A stretch of DNA of 64,000 nucleotides from assembly GCF_007362475.1 (NCBI RefSeq), contig NZ_CP041687.1, positions 1,922,001-1,986,000 on the forward strand, written 5' to 3'. Below, piece after piece: positions 18,572 to 26,211 of this stretch. The stretch's first letter is position 1. The number at the start of each line of letters is the position of its first letter. A program made the position numbers and the translations under genes. Origin of the DNA: Chryseobacterium sp. SNU WT5. GTDB lineage: Bacteria; Bacteroidota; Bacteroidia; Flavobacteriales; Weeksellaceae. Below the pieces are notes generated by a model, which saw only the letters and a program-made list of their open reading frames with translations, was not told where the DNA came from and made no database searches.

Positions 18572-18991
18572 ATGAGTGCATTACAAGATAAATACGCAAG
18601 TGTAATTTCTGCAGCCCAGTCTTCGGGAGTTTCAAATCTTCAGGTTTCAGAACAGGATGGGATTTTATATGTTTCCGGAAAAGCAAGTTCTTCTTCTGCT
18701 AAAGACGCAGTATGGAATGCTTTAGGAGCAATCGATTCTACTTATTCAGCTTCAGATATTAACGTAGATGTACAAGTTGCTGGACTTGCAGCTGGTGCTT
18801 CTTTGAAAGTGAATACAGAGTCTTCTAACCTTAATATCAGACAAGAACCTTCTACAGAAGCTGCAGTAGTTGGTAAAGCTGCAAAAGGAGAGTCGGTGAC
18901 TTTAGTAGAGCAGACTTCTGAAGAGTGGTGGAAAGTAAAAACTGCTGATGGAGAAGAAGGTTATGCTTACGCAAGATATTTGCAAGCGTAA
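18572..18991 (+). CDS. BON-like plus SH3b protein without signal peptide
   Basis: 139 residues. The N-terminal half (about 1-68, VSEQDGILYVSGKASSSSAKDAVWNAL, DINVDVQV) looks like a BON domain. The C-terminal half (about 76-138, LNIRQEPSTEAAVVGKAAKGE and EEWWKVKTADGEEGYAYARYL) is a bacterial SH3 domain. It begins MSALQDKYAS and has no signal peptide or anchor, although SH3b domains are usually exported. The same layout, BON plus a cell-wall-type module in the cytoplasm, is known in the E. coli K+-binding protein Kbp (BON-LysM), so a Kbp-like role is possible. Immediately follows the BON lipoprotein gene and ends at a terminator. Confidence 0.8.
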   Translation: MSALQDKYASVISAAQSSGVSNLQVSEQDGILYVSGKASSSSAKDAVWNALGAIDSTYSASDINVDVQVAGLAAGASLKVNTESSNLNIRQEPSTEAAVVGKAAKGESVTLVEQTSEEWWKVKTADGEEGYAYARYLQA

Positions 18992-19005
18992 TTTGAAACT
19001 TACCT

Positions 19006-19041
19006 AAAAAATAACCTCTGATTATCCAGAGGTTATTTTTG
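19006..19041 (+). terminator. Terminator of the BON gene pair
   Basis: Arms ATAACCTCTG (19011-19020) and CAGAGGTTAT (19027-19036), loop of six, flanked by A5 and T5. Confidence 0.85.
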
Positions 19042-19256
19042 TTTGTAGCCATCGCAGATAAGTGATAAGACCTAGCATTATTTCGTGTTAGGATCATTTC
19101 AATTATCTTCATTTTCTCTGCCATATGGAAACTTAAACAAAAAAATTGAGTACAAAATGGAAGATCGTGTTGAAATTCAATGAAAAATATAAAGTAAGAG
19201 TAGGGGGACCGTTTGTCCAAATCACGAAATCTGAATCAGTTTTTAACAAAAAAACA

Positions 19257-19264
19257 TATATTTG
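19257..19264 (+). promoter_or_regulatory. -7 promoter box of the dicarboxylate symporter
   Basis: TATATTTG, 24 bases before the ATG at 19289. Confidence 0.55.
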
Positions 19265-19288
19265 TAAATCTTACAATAAAAAATTCTC

Positions 19289-20539
19289 ATGAAAGGTCAA
19301 AACAAACTGTTCATCGCCATTATTATTGCGCTTATTATAGGTGTTGTTATGGGCGGTGTAGTCCATACCCAATATCCTGAAAGTTCCGAAGGATTTTCAA
19401 AAAACATTAAACTGTTAGGAACTATTTTTATCCGATTAGTTCAGATGATTATCGCACCGCTGGTATTTACAACTTTAGTAGTGGGAATTGCCAAGATGAG
19501 CGATATCAAAATGATCGGTAGAGTAGGAACCAAAGCGATGCTGTGGTTTATCACCGCGTCACTGGTATCTTTAATGATAGGATTGGCTTTTGTAAACTGG
19601 TTAGAGCCAGGATTGGTGATGCAGTTAGACAAGCCGGCAGCAGATGCAGCAGTAGAAGTTGTTGCAAGCAGTCAGGGATTATCATTGGAAGAATTTGTGA
19701 AACATATTATTCCTAAAAGTTTATTTGAGGCTTTTGCAACCAATGAAGTTTTACAGATTGTAGTATTTTCAATTATGTTTGGGATAGCTCTTGCCAATAT
19801 GGGTGAGGAATATACCAAACCTATTGTAAAAGCCCTGGATATTTGTGCTCATGCCATCTTAAAAATGGTAGGATACATCATGTGGTTTGCGCCATTAGGA
19901 GTCTTAGGTGCGATCGCGGCAGTAGTTGCCACCAATGGATTCGACATTTTCAAAGTATACGCAATATACCTCAGAGATTTCTTTTTTGCCTTGGCAGTTC
20001 TATGGTTGGTGCTTTGTATTGTTGGATACATGATTTTAGGAAATCGTCTATTCGAATTATTGAGAAGGATAAAAGAGCCTTTACTCATCGCGTTTTCTAC
20101 TACAAGCTCAGAAGCAGTTTTCCCTAAACTGGTAGAGGAGCTCGAAAGATTCGGATGTAACAATAGAATTGTGTCGTTTATTTTACCATTAGGATACTCC
20201 TTTAACCTTGATGGAAGTATGATGTATATGACGTTTGCAGCGATCTTTATTGCGCAGATTTATGGAATCGATATGACTTTAGGACAACAGGTGATCATGC
20301 TTTTGGTTTTAATGTTAACATCCAAAGGAATTGCAGGTGTTCCGAGAGCAAGTTTAGTGATCATTGTAGCAACTTGTACCATGTTTGGGATTCCACCTGA
20401 AGGTATTGCACTGATTTTACCAATTGATCATTTCTGTGATATGGGAAGAAGTATGACCAATGTTTTGGGTAATGCTTTGGCAACATCTGCAGTTTCCAAG
20501 TGGGAAGGCCAACTCGACAATCATGGTGGGGATTTATAA
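19289..20539 (+). CDS. Dicarboxylate/amino acid:cation symporter (DAACS family)
   Basis: 416-residue inner-membrane protein with eight transmembrane segments and two re-entrant loops, as in GltP/DctA. The serine-rich loop is AFSTTSSEAVFPKL (about residue 268-281), followed by PLGYSFNLDGSMMYMTFAAIFIAQ, which carries the NMDGT-like cation/substrate motif (here NLDGS), and GIAGVPRASLVI with IPPEGIALILPIDHFCDMGRSMTNV. Substrate is glutamate, aspartate or C4-dicarboxylates; it cannot be narrowed down. Single gene between two terminators. Confidence 0.93.
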   Translation: MKGQNKLFIAIIIALIIGVVMGGVVHTQYPESSEGFSKNIKLLGTIFIRLVQMIIAPLVFTTLVVGIAKMSDIKMIGRVGTKAMLWFITASLVSLMIGLAFVNWLEPGLVMQLDKPAADAAVEVVASSQGLSLEEFVKHIIPKSLFEAFATNEVLQIVVFSIMFGIALANMGEEYTKPIVKALDICAHAILKMVGYIMWFAPLGVLGAIAAVVATNGFDIFKVYAIYLRDFFFALAVLWLVLCIVGYMILGNRLFELLRRIKEPLLIAFSTTSSEAVFPKLVEELERFGCNNRIVSFILPLGYSFNLDGSMMYMTFAAIFIAQIYGIDMTLGQQVIMLLVLMLTSKGIAGVPRASLVIIVATCTMFGIPPEGIALILPIDHFCDMGRSMTNVLGNALATSAVSKWEGQLDNHGGDL

Positions 20540-20619
20540 TAAAATTCTAACCGGGATCATTCATTAAATTTTGATAAATATATTTAAGTTAATATTTTGA
20601 TGTTCGTAAATTACTAAAA

Positions 20620-20655
20620 GACAAAATCCCGGATTTTCGGGATTTTGTCTTTGTT
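20620..20655 (+). terminator. Terminator of the dicarboxylate symporter gene
   Basis: Perfect 12-base arms GACAAAATCCCG (20620-20631) and CGGGATTTTGTC (20638-20649), loop of six, then TTTGTTT. Confidence 0.8.
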
Positions 20656-20956
20656 TAAATGTTTGTTTTCCTGCTCTCATTGACTCTTCAGTTTTCATTA
20701 AATGATGTTCCAAAGTGGAAGTTGTTTTAGTAGCGAAAGATTTTAAAGATGTTTCAGTTTCCCACCGGTGCTTCTATAAAAAAAGTAACAAATTACCCGT
20801 TTACAGATTAATACACTTTTTTTTGAATTAATCCTACAATCGCTTAGGAATGTTTTTTTTAATGCGAATTATACTACTGAAATTTTGATTTTAGATGTTT
20901 TTTGATTGTGAGTAGGAATTTAAACAAAGTCATTATTTACAATATATTGAGTAAAG

Positions 20957-20987
20957 AAAAAACCACTGCATTAAGGCAATGGTTTTT
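20957..20987 (-). terminator. Terminator of the TonB-dependent receptor gene
   Basis: Hairpin of AACCACTGC with GCAATGGTT (one mismatch), loop about six, with a run of T on the minus strand. Confidence 0.75.
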
Positions 20988-21007
20988 ATTATAGGTAGTG
21001 AGTTTAT

Positions 21008-23449
21008 TTAGAAAGTATAATTCAACCTTGTAAAGATTTGTCTTCCCAAGAAACCCATTTGTACCGGATCAAAAATACCACCAGATTCTGTATTTCCATC
21101 TGAAACAGCTATTTTTTGCATCGTCGGATACCGGTTAAACAGATTTTTCGACCCTATCGTAAAGTTTAATTTTTTGGTAAAATCATATCCGAAGGAAAGA
21201 TCAGTTGTTAATCGTGCATCATAAAATTGATAATCATCGGGTCCATTGTAACCAATTAAAGCAACTTTATCAAATCTTACTTCCTGCAGATTGATATTAA
21301 AATTATTTATTTTATAATTTAAACTTAGATTAAATTTATTCTTAGGAGCAGATGCCAAAATAAAAGCTCTTTCCCGGGGACTTAAGAAAATTTCTTCCTT
21401 ACCCGTTAGATTTGCCGGGGTATTTACGGACGTAATTTCCATGTCATTAAAGTTAGCAGCAAAACTAGAAGTCAATTTACCGCTTCCGATATTTTCTGTA
21501 TAAGTTAAAATAACATCTAATCCCAAGGTTTTGGTATCAATTGCATTGGCGAAAAATTGAGCCTGATCTACTTTTGCGTCAATTAAATCTTGTCCTATCT
21601 GACTATCGCTTTGGTCGAAATTTCCTGTTAACACTATCCGGTCTTTTACCCGAACGTAGTAACCATCAAGGGTAGCTGTAAATTTACTGGAATTGAAGGT
21701 TATCCCGGCACTGCCGTTCAATGATTTTTCCTGTTTTAGTTGTGGTATTTGTGCTGCCTTTGCCAAATCGCTGTCGTTAGACGCCAATTGAATGGTTACA
21801 AGATTGCCACCTTGGAAATTAGTGAAATTTAAGCCATAGAATTTCTGAACCAAAGAAGGTGCTCTAAAACCACTTGAAAATGATCCACGAAGCGCAAGTT
21901 GATCTGTTATTTTGATCCTTGTTGCCAGTTTTCCATTGATTGTACTTCCGAAATCGCTATAATTTTCAAATCTACCTGCTGCGCTGACCATCCATGATTT
22001 CGTAATGTCAAGTTCTGTATCCAGATAAGCTGCAAAATTATTTCTATTTTGATTTACGGCAAGAGAGTAACCCGGGAAACCTTGTGATCCTCCTGGTCTC
22101 ACGTCTCCTGAGATAGGATTTGTAACCAATAAACCAATTGGAGTTAAAGCAGTTACTATATTGCCATTAATATCGTAAGAAGCATAAGATTGTTCTTCTC
22201 CTTTAATGATTTTAAATTGCTCATATCGAAATTCTGATCCAAACGCGATATTTAATCCTTCCAGAACTTCAAAACCTTTTGAGGCGTTAAAGCCTGTGGT
22301 ATTTTGCAATAAGGAGTGTCCACCAGCATTAAAATTTGTTTTGGAATTCGCTCCCAAAGTAGCATTTACAGTATTTTTGATGTCATACAGGAATTGATTA
22401 CTTCCGAATGCATTGTAAAGATCTACATCCCAATTTGCAGCTTTGAATTTTAAGCCGTTATTAAAATTGAAATCTTTTATCATTGTATTTTCAATAGGAT
22501 TAAAACCGTTAGGATAAATCGAAGGAATATTTCCATCTGCATCTGCCTCTCTTGTCCATGCGTAAGCATCTGTGTTTCGGTAAGAATATCCTCCAAAAGA
22601 GTAGAAGTCAGTTTTCTCCGTTAAAGGAACTTCTGCATTATAAAAAAGGTAATAATTGTTGGATTTTGCATCACCGAACCGCTGTCTTGGAGCGGTATAA
22701 AGTGTGGGATTAGCATTTCGAAATGCATAACCTTTAGAAAGAACTTCACCTGTAATATTAATAAAGCCACCTTTGCCACCAATCTTAGTCCCGTAATTAC
22801 CACTGAAATCAAATGTCTGCCCATCCAATTTTTTATCAGATACTACGTCATTACCACCATCAGGACTTCTAAATAAATTCACTCCGTAGAATGCTTTGGC
22901 TTCAAAACCTTGTTTCCGGTCATTTAATATCACATTGATAACACCAGCAATCGCATCCGAGCCATATTGAGCAGAGGCTCCGTCCCGTAAGACTTCTATC
23001 CGTTTAATTGCGTCCAAAGGAATTGTATTCATATCGGTGCCCGAGTTTCCGCGCCCTTTGGTACCAAATAAATTGACCAGTGAGGATTGATGATATCTTT
23101 TTCCGTTTAATAAAACCAAAGTCTGGTCTGGCCCTAATCCACGTAAAGTGGCTGGATCAACTGCGTCAGAACCATCAGAGCCCGATTGTTTATTTGAATT
23201 AAAAGATGGAGCTGCAAACTGTAATAGTTGATTCACATCTACCTGTCCAGTGGCTTGACTGATTTGTTTAACATCAATCATATCGACAGGAACCGGCGTG
23301 TCAATTGCTGTTCTTTTTTTATTTCGGCTGCCCGTAACCGTGATCTCATCTATACCTTGTACAGAAAGAGTGTCCGAATCTTTTTGGGTATTCTGAGCGT
23401 AAGTTAAGGTACACACACAAAGAATTAGTGCTAAAACGATTTTTTTCAT
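21008..23449 (-). CDS. TonB-dependent outer-membrane receptor
   Basis: 813 residues. Signal peptide 1-18 (ending TLTYAQ). The TonB box region EITVTGSR (about 33-40) leads into a plug domain to about residue 165, with DPATLRGLGPDQTLVLLNGKR, DAIKRIEVLRDGASAQYGSDAIAGVINVI as the classical plug blocks. The 22-stranded barrel ends with an aromatic residue (LNYTF). No carboxypeptidase-like domain precedes the plug and no SusD gene is adjacent, so it is not a polysaccharide-utilisation SusC. A siderophore, haem or vitamin ligand is more likely but unproven. A TACATTTG box is at 23467-23474 and an inverted repeat (23599-23636) lies between it and mrp. Confidence 0.93.
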   Translation of the reverse strand: MKKIVLALILCVCTLTYAQNTQKDSDTLSVQGIDEITVTGSRNKKRTAIDTPVPVDMIDVKQISQATGQVDVNQLLQFAAPSFNSNKQSGSDGSDAVDPATLRGLGPDQTLVLLNGKRYHQSSLVNLFGTKGRGNSGTDMNTIPLDAIKRIEVLRDGASAQYGSDAIAGVINVILNDRKQGFEAKAFYGVNLFRSPDGGNDVVSDKKLDGQTFDFSGNYGTKIGGKGGFINITGEVLSKGYAFRNANPTLYTAPRQRFGDAKSNNYYLFYNAEVPLTEKTDFYSFGGYSYRNTDAYAWTREADADGNIPSIYPNGFNPIENTMIKDFNFNNGLKFKAANWDVDLYNAFGSNQFLYDIKNTVNATLGANSKTNFNAGGHSLLQNTTGFNASKGFEVLEGLNIAFGSEFRYEQFKIIKGEEQSYASYDINGNIVTALTPIGLLVTNPISGDVRPGGSQGFPGYSLAVNQNRNNFAAYLDTELDITKSWMVSAAGRFENYSDFGSTINGKLATRIKITDQLALRGSFSSGFRAPSLVQKFYGLNFTNFQGGNLVTIQLASNDSDLAKAAQIPQLKQEKSLNGSAGITFNSSKFTATLDGYYVRVKDRIVLTGNFDQSDSQIGQDLIDAKVDQAQFFANAIDTKTLGLDVILTYTENIGSGKLTSSFAANFNDMEITSVNTPANLTGKEEIFLSPRERAFILASAPKNKFNLSLNYKINNFNINLQEVRFDKVALIGYNGPDDYQFYDARLTTDLSFGYDFTKKLNFTIGSKNLFNRYPTMQKIAVSDGNTESGGIFDPVQMGFLGRQIFTRLNYTF

Positions 23450-23466
23450 TGGTTTTTATTTTAAAC

Positions 23467-23474
23467 CAAATGTA
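23467..23474 (-). promoter_or_regulatory. -7 promoter box of the TonB receptor gene
   Basis: Minus-strand TACATTTG, 18 bases before the ATG at 23449. Confidence 0.45.
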
Positions 23475-23598
23475 AATATAAAATTCTAATGTTTTAGCTA
23501 CTTTTAATTTAAAATATTCAATAAATTGTAATAATATGTAGTGTTTGTGTAATTGTTTGGTTGTTTGTGGACGATAACGATTATTTCAATTTAAATTC

Positions 23599-23636
23599 AT
23601 TACCTCATACTTTTACAAAATTAGTCGCGAGGTAAT
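23599..23636. repeat. Inverted repeat between TonB receptor and mrp genes
   Basis: Perfect 8-base arms ATTACCTC (23599-23606) and GAGGTAAT (23629-23636) with a 22-base spacer. There is no T-run, so it is not a terminator; it may be an operator pair. Confidence 0.5.
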
Positions 23637-23684
23637 CAAACATTTATCATAAAGTTTAATTATTCTAAATAACAAAAAAATCCG

Positions 23685-23692
23685 TAAATTTG
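23685..23692 (+). promoter_or_regulatory. -7 promoter box of mrp
   Basis: TAAATTTG, 25 bases before the mrp ATG. Confidence 0.55.
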
Positions 23693-23717
23693 ACCATCAA
23701 TTTATTATAAAACGATT

Positions 23718-24824
23718 ATGTTGACGAAAGAAAAAGTTCAGGCATTTCTGAAAGAAATAGAAGTAGATGATTTAGTGCACAACTTCCAGGTAATGGGAAA
23801 TGATGTATATATTGATATGACTGCGCATTCACCAGCCATGCATGAAAAGAAAAAGCTAGAAGCAGCGATGAAACAGGCTTTTGCTTCCGAGTTTGGGGAA
23901 GAAATAGTGCTGAAGTTGAAAATTGCTTCTCCAGAGCCTTCTGAAGTTCAGCAAAATCAAATCAAAGGAAAACAAATCAAAGGAATTCAAAATATTATTG
24001 CGATTGCTTCTGGTAAAGGAGGCGTAGGGAAATCTACAGTTGCTGCAAATATCGCAGTTACCCTCGCAAATATGGGGTTCAAAGTAGGAGTTTTAGATGC
24101 TGATATTTATGGACCTTCTATTCCAACAATGTTCGATACGGAAGGGGCAAAACCAATCTCAGTAGAAGTAGACGGTAAAAGTTTGATGAAACCTGTTGAA
24201 AATTACGGAGTCAAAATGTTGTCGATAGGCTATTTTTCGGGTGCTAACCAAGCGGTAGTATGGCGTGGTCCAATGGCTTCAAAAGCCTTAAATCAAATGA
24301 TTAGAGATGCAGATTGGGGCGAGTTGGATTTTCTTTTGGTAGATTTGCCTCCAGGAACAGGAGATATCCACTTATCAATCATACAAGAGGTTCCCGTTAC
24401 AGGAGCGATAATTGTAAGTACGCCGCAGCATGTAGCTTTAGCAGATGTTAGAAAAGGAATTGCAATGTTCCAGATGGAAAGTATCAATATTCCGGTGCTA
24501 GGACTGGTAGAGAATATGTCGTACTTTACTCCTGAGGAATTACCGGATAACAAATATTATATTTTTGGAAATCAAGGTGCTCAATATCTGGCTGAAGATT
24601 TAGGAATTCCTGTTTTGGGAGAGATTCCTTTAATTCAAAGTATCCGTGAATCAGGTGATGTTGGCAGACCAGCTTCGCTACAGGAAGGTTCTAAAATTGC
24701 CGAGATTTATAAGAAGACAACGCAGAATATGATTGAAAGTTTGGTAGAAAGAAATAAAAGTCTTCCCCCGACTGAAGCAGTGAAGATTACCACCATGGCT
24801 GGATGTTCGCCAAAGAGTAAATAA
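23718..24824 (+). CDS. mrp: Mrp/ApbC-type Fe-S cluster carrier ATPase
   Basis: 368 residues. An N-terminal MIP18/DUF59-like domain (1 to about 75) precedes a P-loop ATPase with the deviant Walker A GKGGVGKST (about 98-106), DADIYGPSIPTMF, and LLVDLPPGTGDIHLS. Family members bind a bridging 4Fe-4S cluster through a CxxC motif. That motif is not visible here: the usual region reads VENMSYFTPEELPDNKYYIFG, and only one Cys (AGCSPKSK) occurs at the very C-terminus. The lack of CxxC is known in part of the family. Followed 50 bases later by a NifU-domain gene, so the two probably cooperate in Fe-S cluster assembly. Confidence 0.92.
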   Translation: MLTKEKVQAFLKEIEVDDLVHNFQVMGNDVYIDMTAHSPAMHEKKKLEAAMKQAFASEFGEEIVLKLKIASPEPSEVQQNQIKGKQIKGIQNIIAIASGKGGVGKSTVAANIAVTLANMGFKVGVLDADIYGPSIPTMFDTEGAKPISVEVDGKSLMKPVENYGVKMLSIGYFSGANQAVVWRGPMASKALNQMIRDADWGELDFLLVDLPPGTGDIHLSIIQEVPVTGAIIVSTPQHVALADVRKGIAMFQMESINIPVLGLVENMSYFTPEELPDNKYYIFGNQGAQYLAEDLGIPVLGEIPLIQSIRESGDVGRPASLQEGSKIAEIYKKTTQNMIESLVERNKSLPPTEAVKITTMAGCSPKSK

Positions 24825-24874
24825 TTTATTAAAGTTTATAATTATCCAGAATTATTTTGGATTAGAGTTCAGAT

Positions 24875-25126
24875 ATGACAAATAAAGATTTGAAACACGA
24901 AGAAACAGTGACCAAGGTTTTAAATGCTTTGGAAAGTATTCGTCCGTTTTTAAATAAAGATGGAGGAGATATTGAACTCATTGATGTGCAGGAGCATAAA
25001 GTGTTAGTGAAATTAATTGGAAACTGTAATGGTTGCCCTATGAGTTTTTCTACCATGAAATTAGGGGTCGAAAATACAGTAAAACAATTTGCCCCGGAAA
25101 TTTTAGAAGTGGTGGCAGTGGAATAA
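24875..25126 (+). CDS. NifU C-terminal-domain protein (Fe-S scaffold)
   Basis: 83-residue protein consisting only of the NifU C-terminal (NfuA-type) domain. RPFLNKDGGDIELIDV and the cluster-binding NCNGCPMS (CxxC, about residues 50-53) are complete. Such proteins carry 4Fe-4S clusters to target enzymes. It is in one operon with mrp and ends at a terminator. Confidence 0.93.
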   Translation: MTNKDLKHEETVTKVLNALESIRPFLNKDGGDIELIDVQEHKVLVKLIGNCNGCPMSFSTMKLGVENTVKQFAPEILEVVAVE

Positions 25127-25152
25127 ATGAAAAGATGTAATGTTTATAATAG

Positions 25153-25178
25153 AACGGACTTTCGTCCGTTTTTTTTAT
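25153..25178 (+). terminator. Terminator of the mrp-nifU-like operon
   Basis: Arms AACGGAC (25153-25159) and GTCCGTT (25164-25170), loop of four, then T8. Confidence 0.9.
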
Positions 25179-25272
25179 TAGCACTTTAAAAACGCTGTTA
25201 TTTCAATTATTTCTCAAAATAGAAATAGGATTGAATTTAAATTAATATTTTAGCGGATTAAACGAAAATGAT

Positions 25273-26133
25273 ATGATTGCCATAATAGACGGCGGTTCTA
25301 CAAAATGTGATTGGGTGATCCTTGATAATTCAGGTAATCCACATTTAAAGACCACAACCCTGGGTTTTAATCCCAATATTATCAATACGGATTTTATCAA
25401 ACAGGAAATTGATAAAAATGAGGAGCTCTACTTTTTAAAAAGTCATATCGAAAAATTATTTTTTTATGGTTCTGGTTGTGGTACAGCAGCGAATGCAAAA
25501 AAAATTGAGCATGAGTTTGTACAAACATTTCCACAAGCAGAAATTTATATAAAAGAGGATATGACTGCCGCCGCATATGCTGCGTATAACGGAAAGCCAG
25601 GAATGGTCTGCATTTTAGGAACAGGCTCTAATTCTTGCTTTTTCGATGGTGAAAAAATTAGAATTGATTTACCGTCACTAGGTTTTCTTATTGGTGATGA
25701 GGGAAGTGGGAGTGCTTTAGGGAAGCATTTGCTCAGACGTTTTTTTATGAAAAAGCTTCCAGTGGATTTGGAGCGGGAATTCATCAGTAAGTATAATCTT
25801 ACCATAGAAGAAGCGATTAAAAACATGTATCATAATCCACGTGCTAATGCCTACTTAGGCGAGTATAATCGATTTATTTCAGAACGAAAAAATCATCCTT
25901 ACTTTCAAAATATGGTATTCGATGAAATGAAAAATTTCCTTGACTATCAAGTTTTGCCTTATCCGGAAGCGCATGAAGTTGAAATTAACTTCATAGGTTA
26001 CATTGCTTACATTTATGAAGATATATTGCGGGCGGCCGCAGCAGAGCTTAATTTAAAGATAGGAAAAGTAGTACAAAAACCTATTGAAAGCTTAGTGGAT
26101 TACCACAAAAAATATATACTGAATCTTATTTAA
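25273..26133 (+). CDS. BadF/BadG/BcrA/BcrD-type ATPase, probable N-acetylglucosamine kinase
   Basis: 286-residue ASKHA-fold kinase. The phosphate-1 loop is IDGGSTKCDWVI at the N-terminus, and the second loop is LGTGSNSCFFDG (about 115-126). SLGFLIGDEGSGSALGK (about 135-151) is the signature shared with N-acetylglucosamine kinases. It probably phosphorylates amino sugars recovered from cell-wall or chitin turnover; the substrate is inferred from the family. Single gene, preceded by the terminator of the nifU-like gene and followed by maeB. Confidence 0.85.
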   Translation: MIAIIDGGSTKCDWVILDNSGNPHLKTTTLGFNPNIINTDFIKQEIDKNEELYFLKSHIEKLFFYGSGCGTAANAKKIEHEFVQTFPQAEIYIKEDMTAAAYAAYNGKPGMVCILGTGSNSCFFDGEKIRIDLPSLGFLIGDEGSGSALGKHLLRRFFMKKLPVDLEREFISKYNLTIEEAIKNMYHNPRANAYLGEYNRFISERKNHPYFQNMVFDEMKNFLDYQVLPYPEAHEVEINFIGYIAYIYEDILRAAAAELNLKIGKVVQKPIESLVDYHKKYILNLI

Positions 26134-26211
26134 TTCAGTGATAAAAATTTTATTAAATATTTAGAAAGATGAAGATTTAGACCTTCATTTCTTCTTATAA
26201 ATTCTTAGTTT

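Larger units (their letters stand above)
20540..21007. other. Intergenic region with two terminators
   Basis: 468 AT-rich bases between convergent genes. The terminators at 20620-20655 and 20957-20987 account for both ends; between them I see no ORF, promoter box or RNA gene. Confidence 0.6.

Noticed and set aside
24293..24553. Minus-strand ORFs opposite mrp, tuf, maeB and other genes
   Set aside because: They are opposite-strand shadows of clear coding genes and show no family motif.
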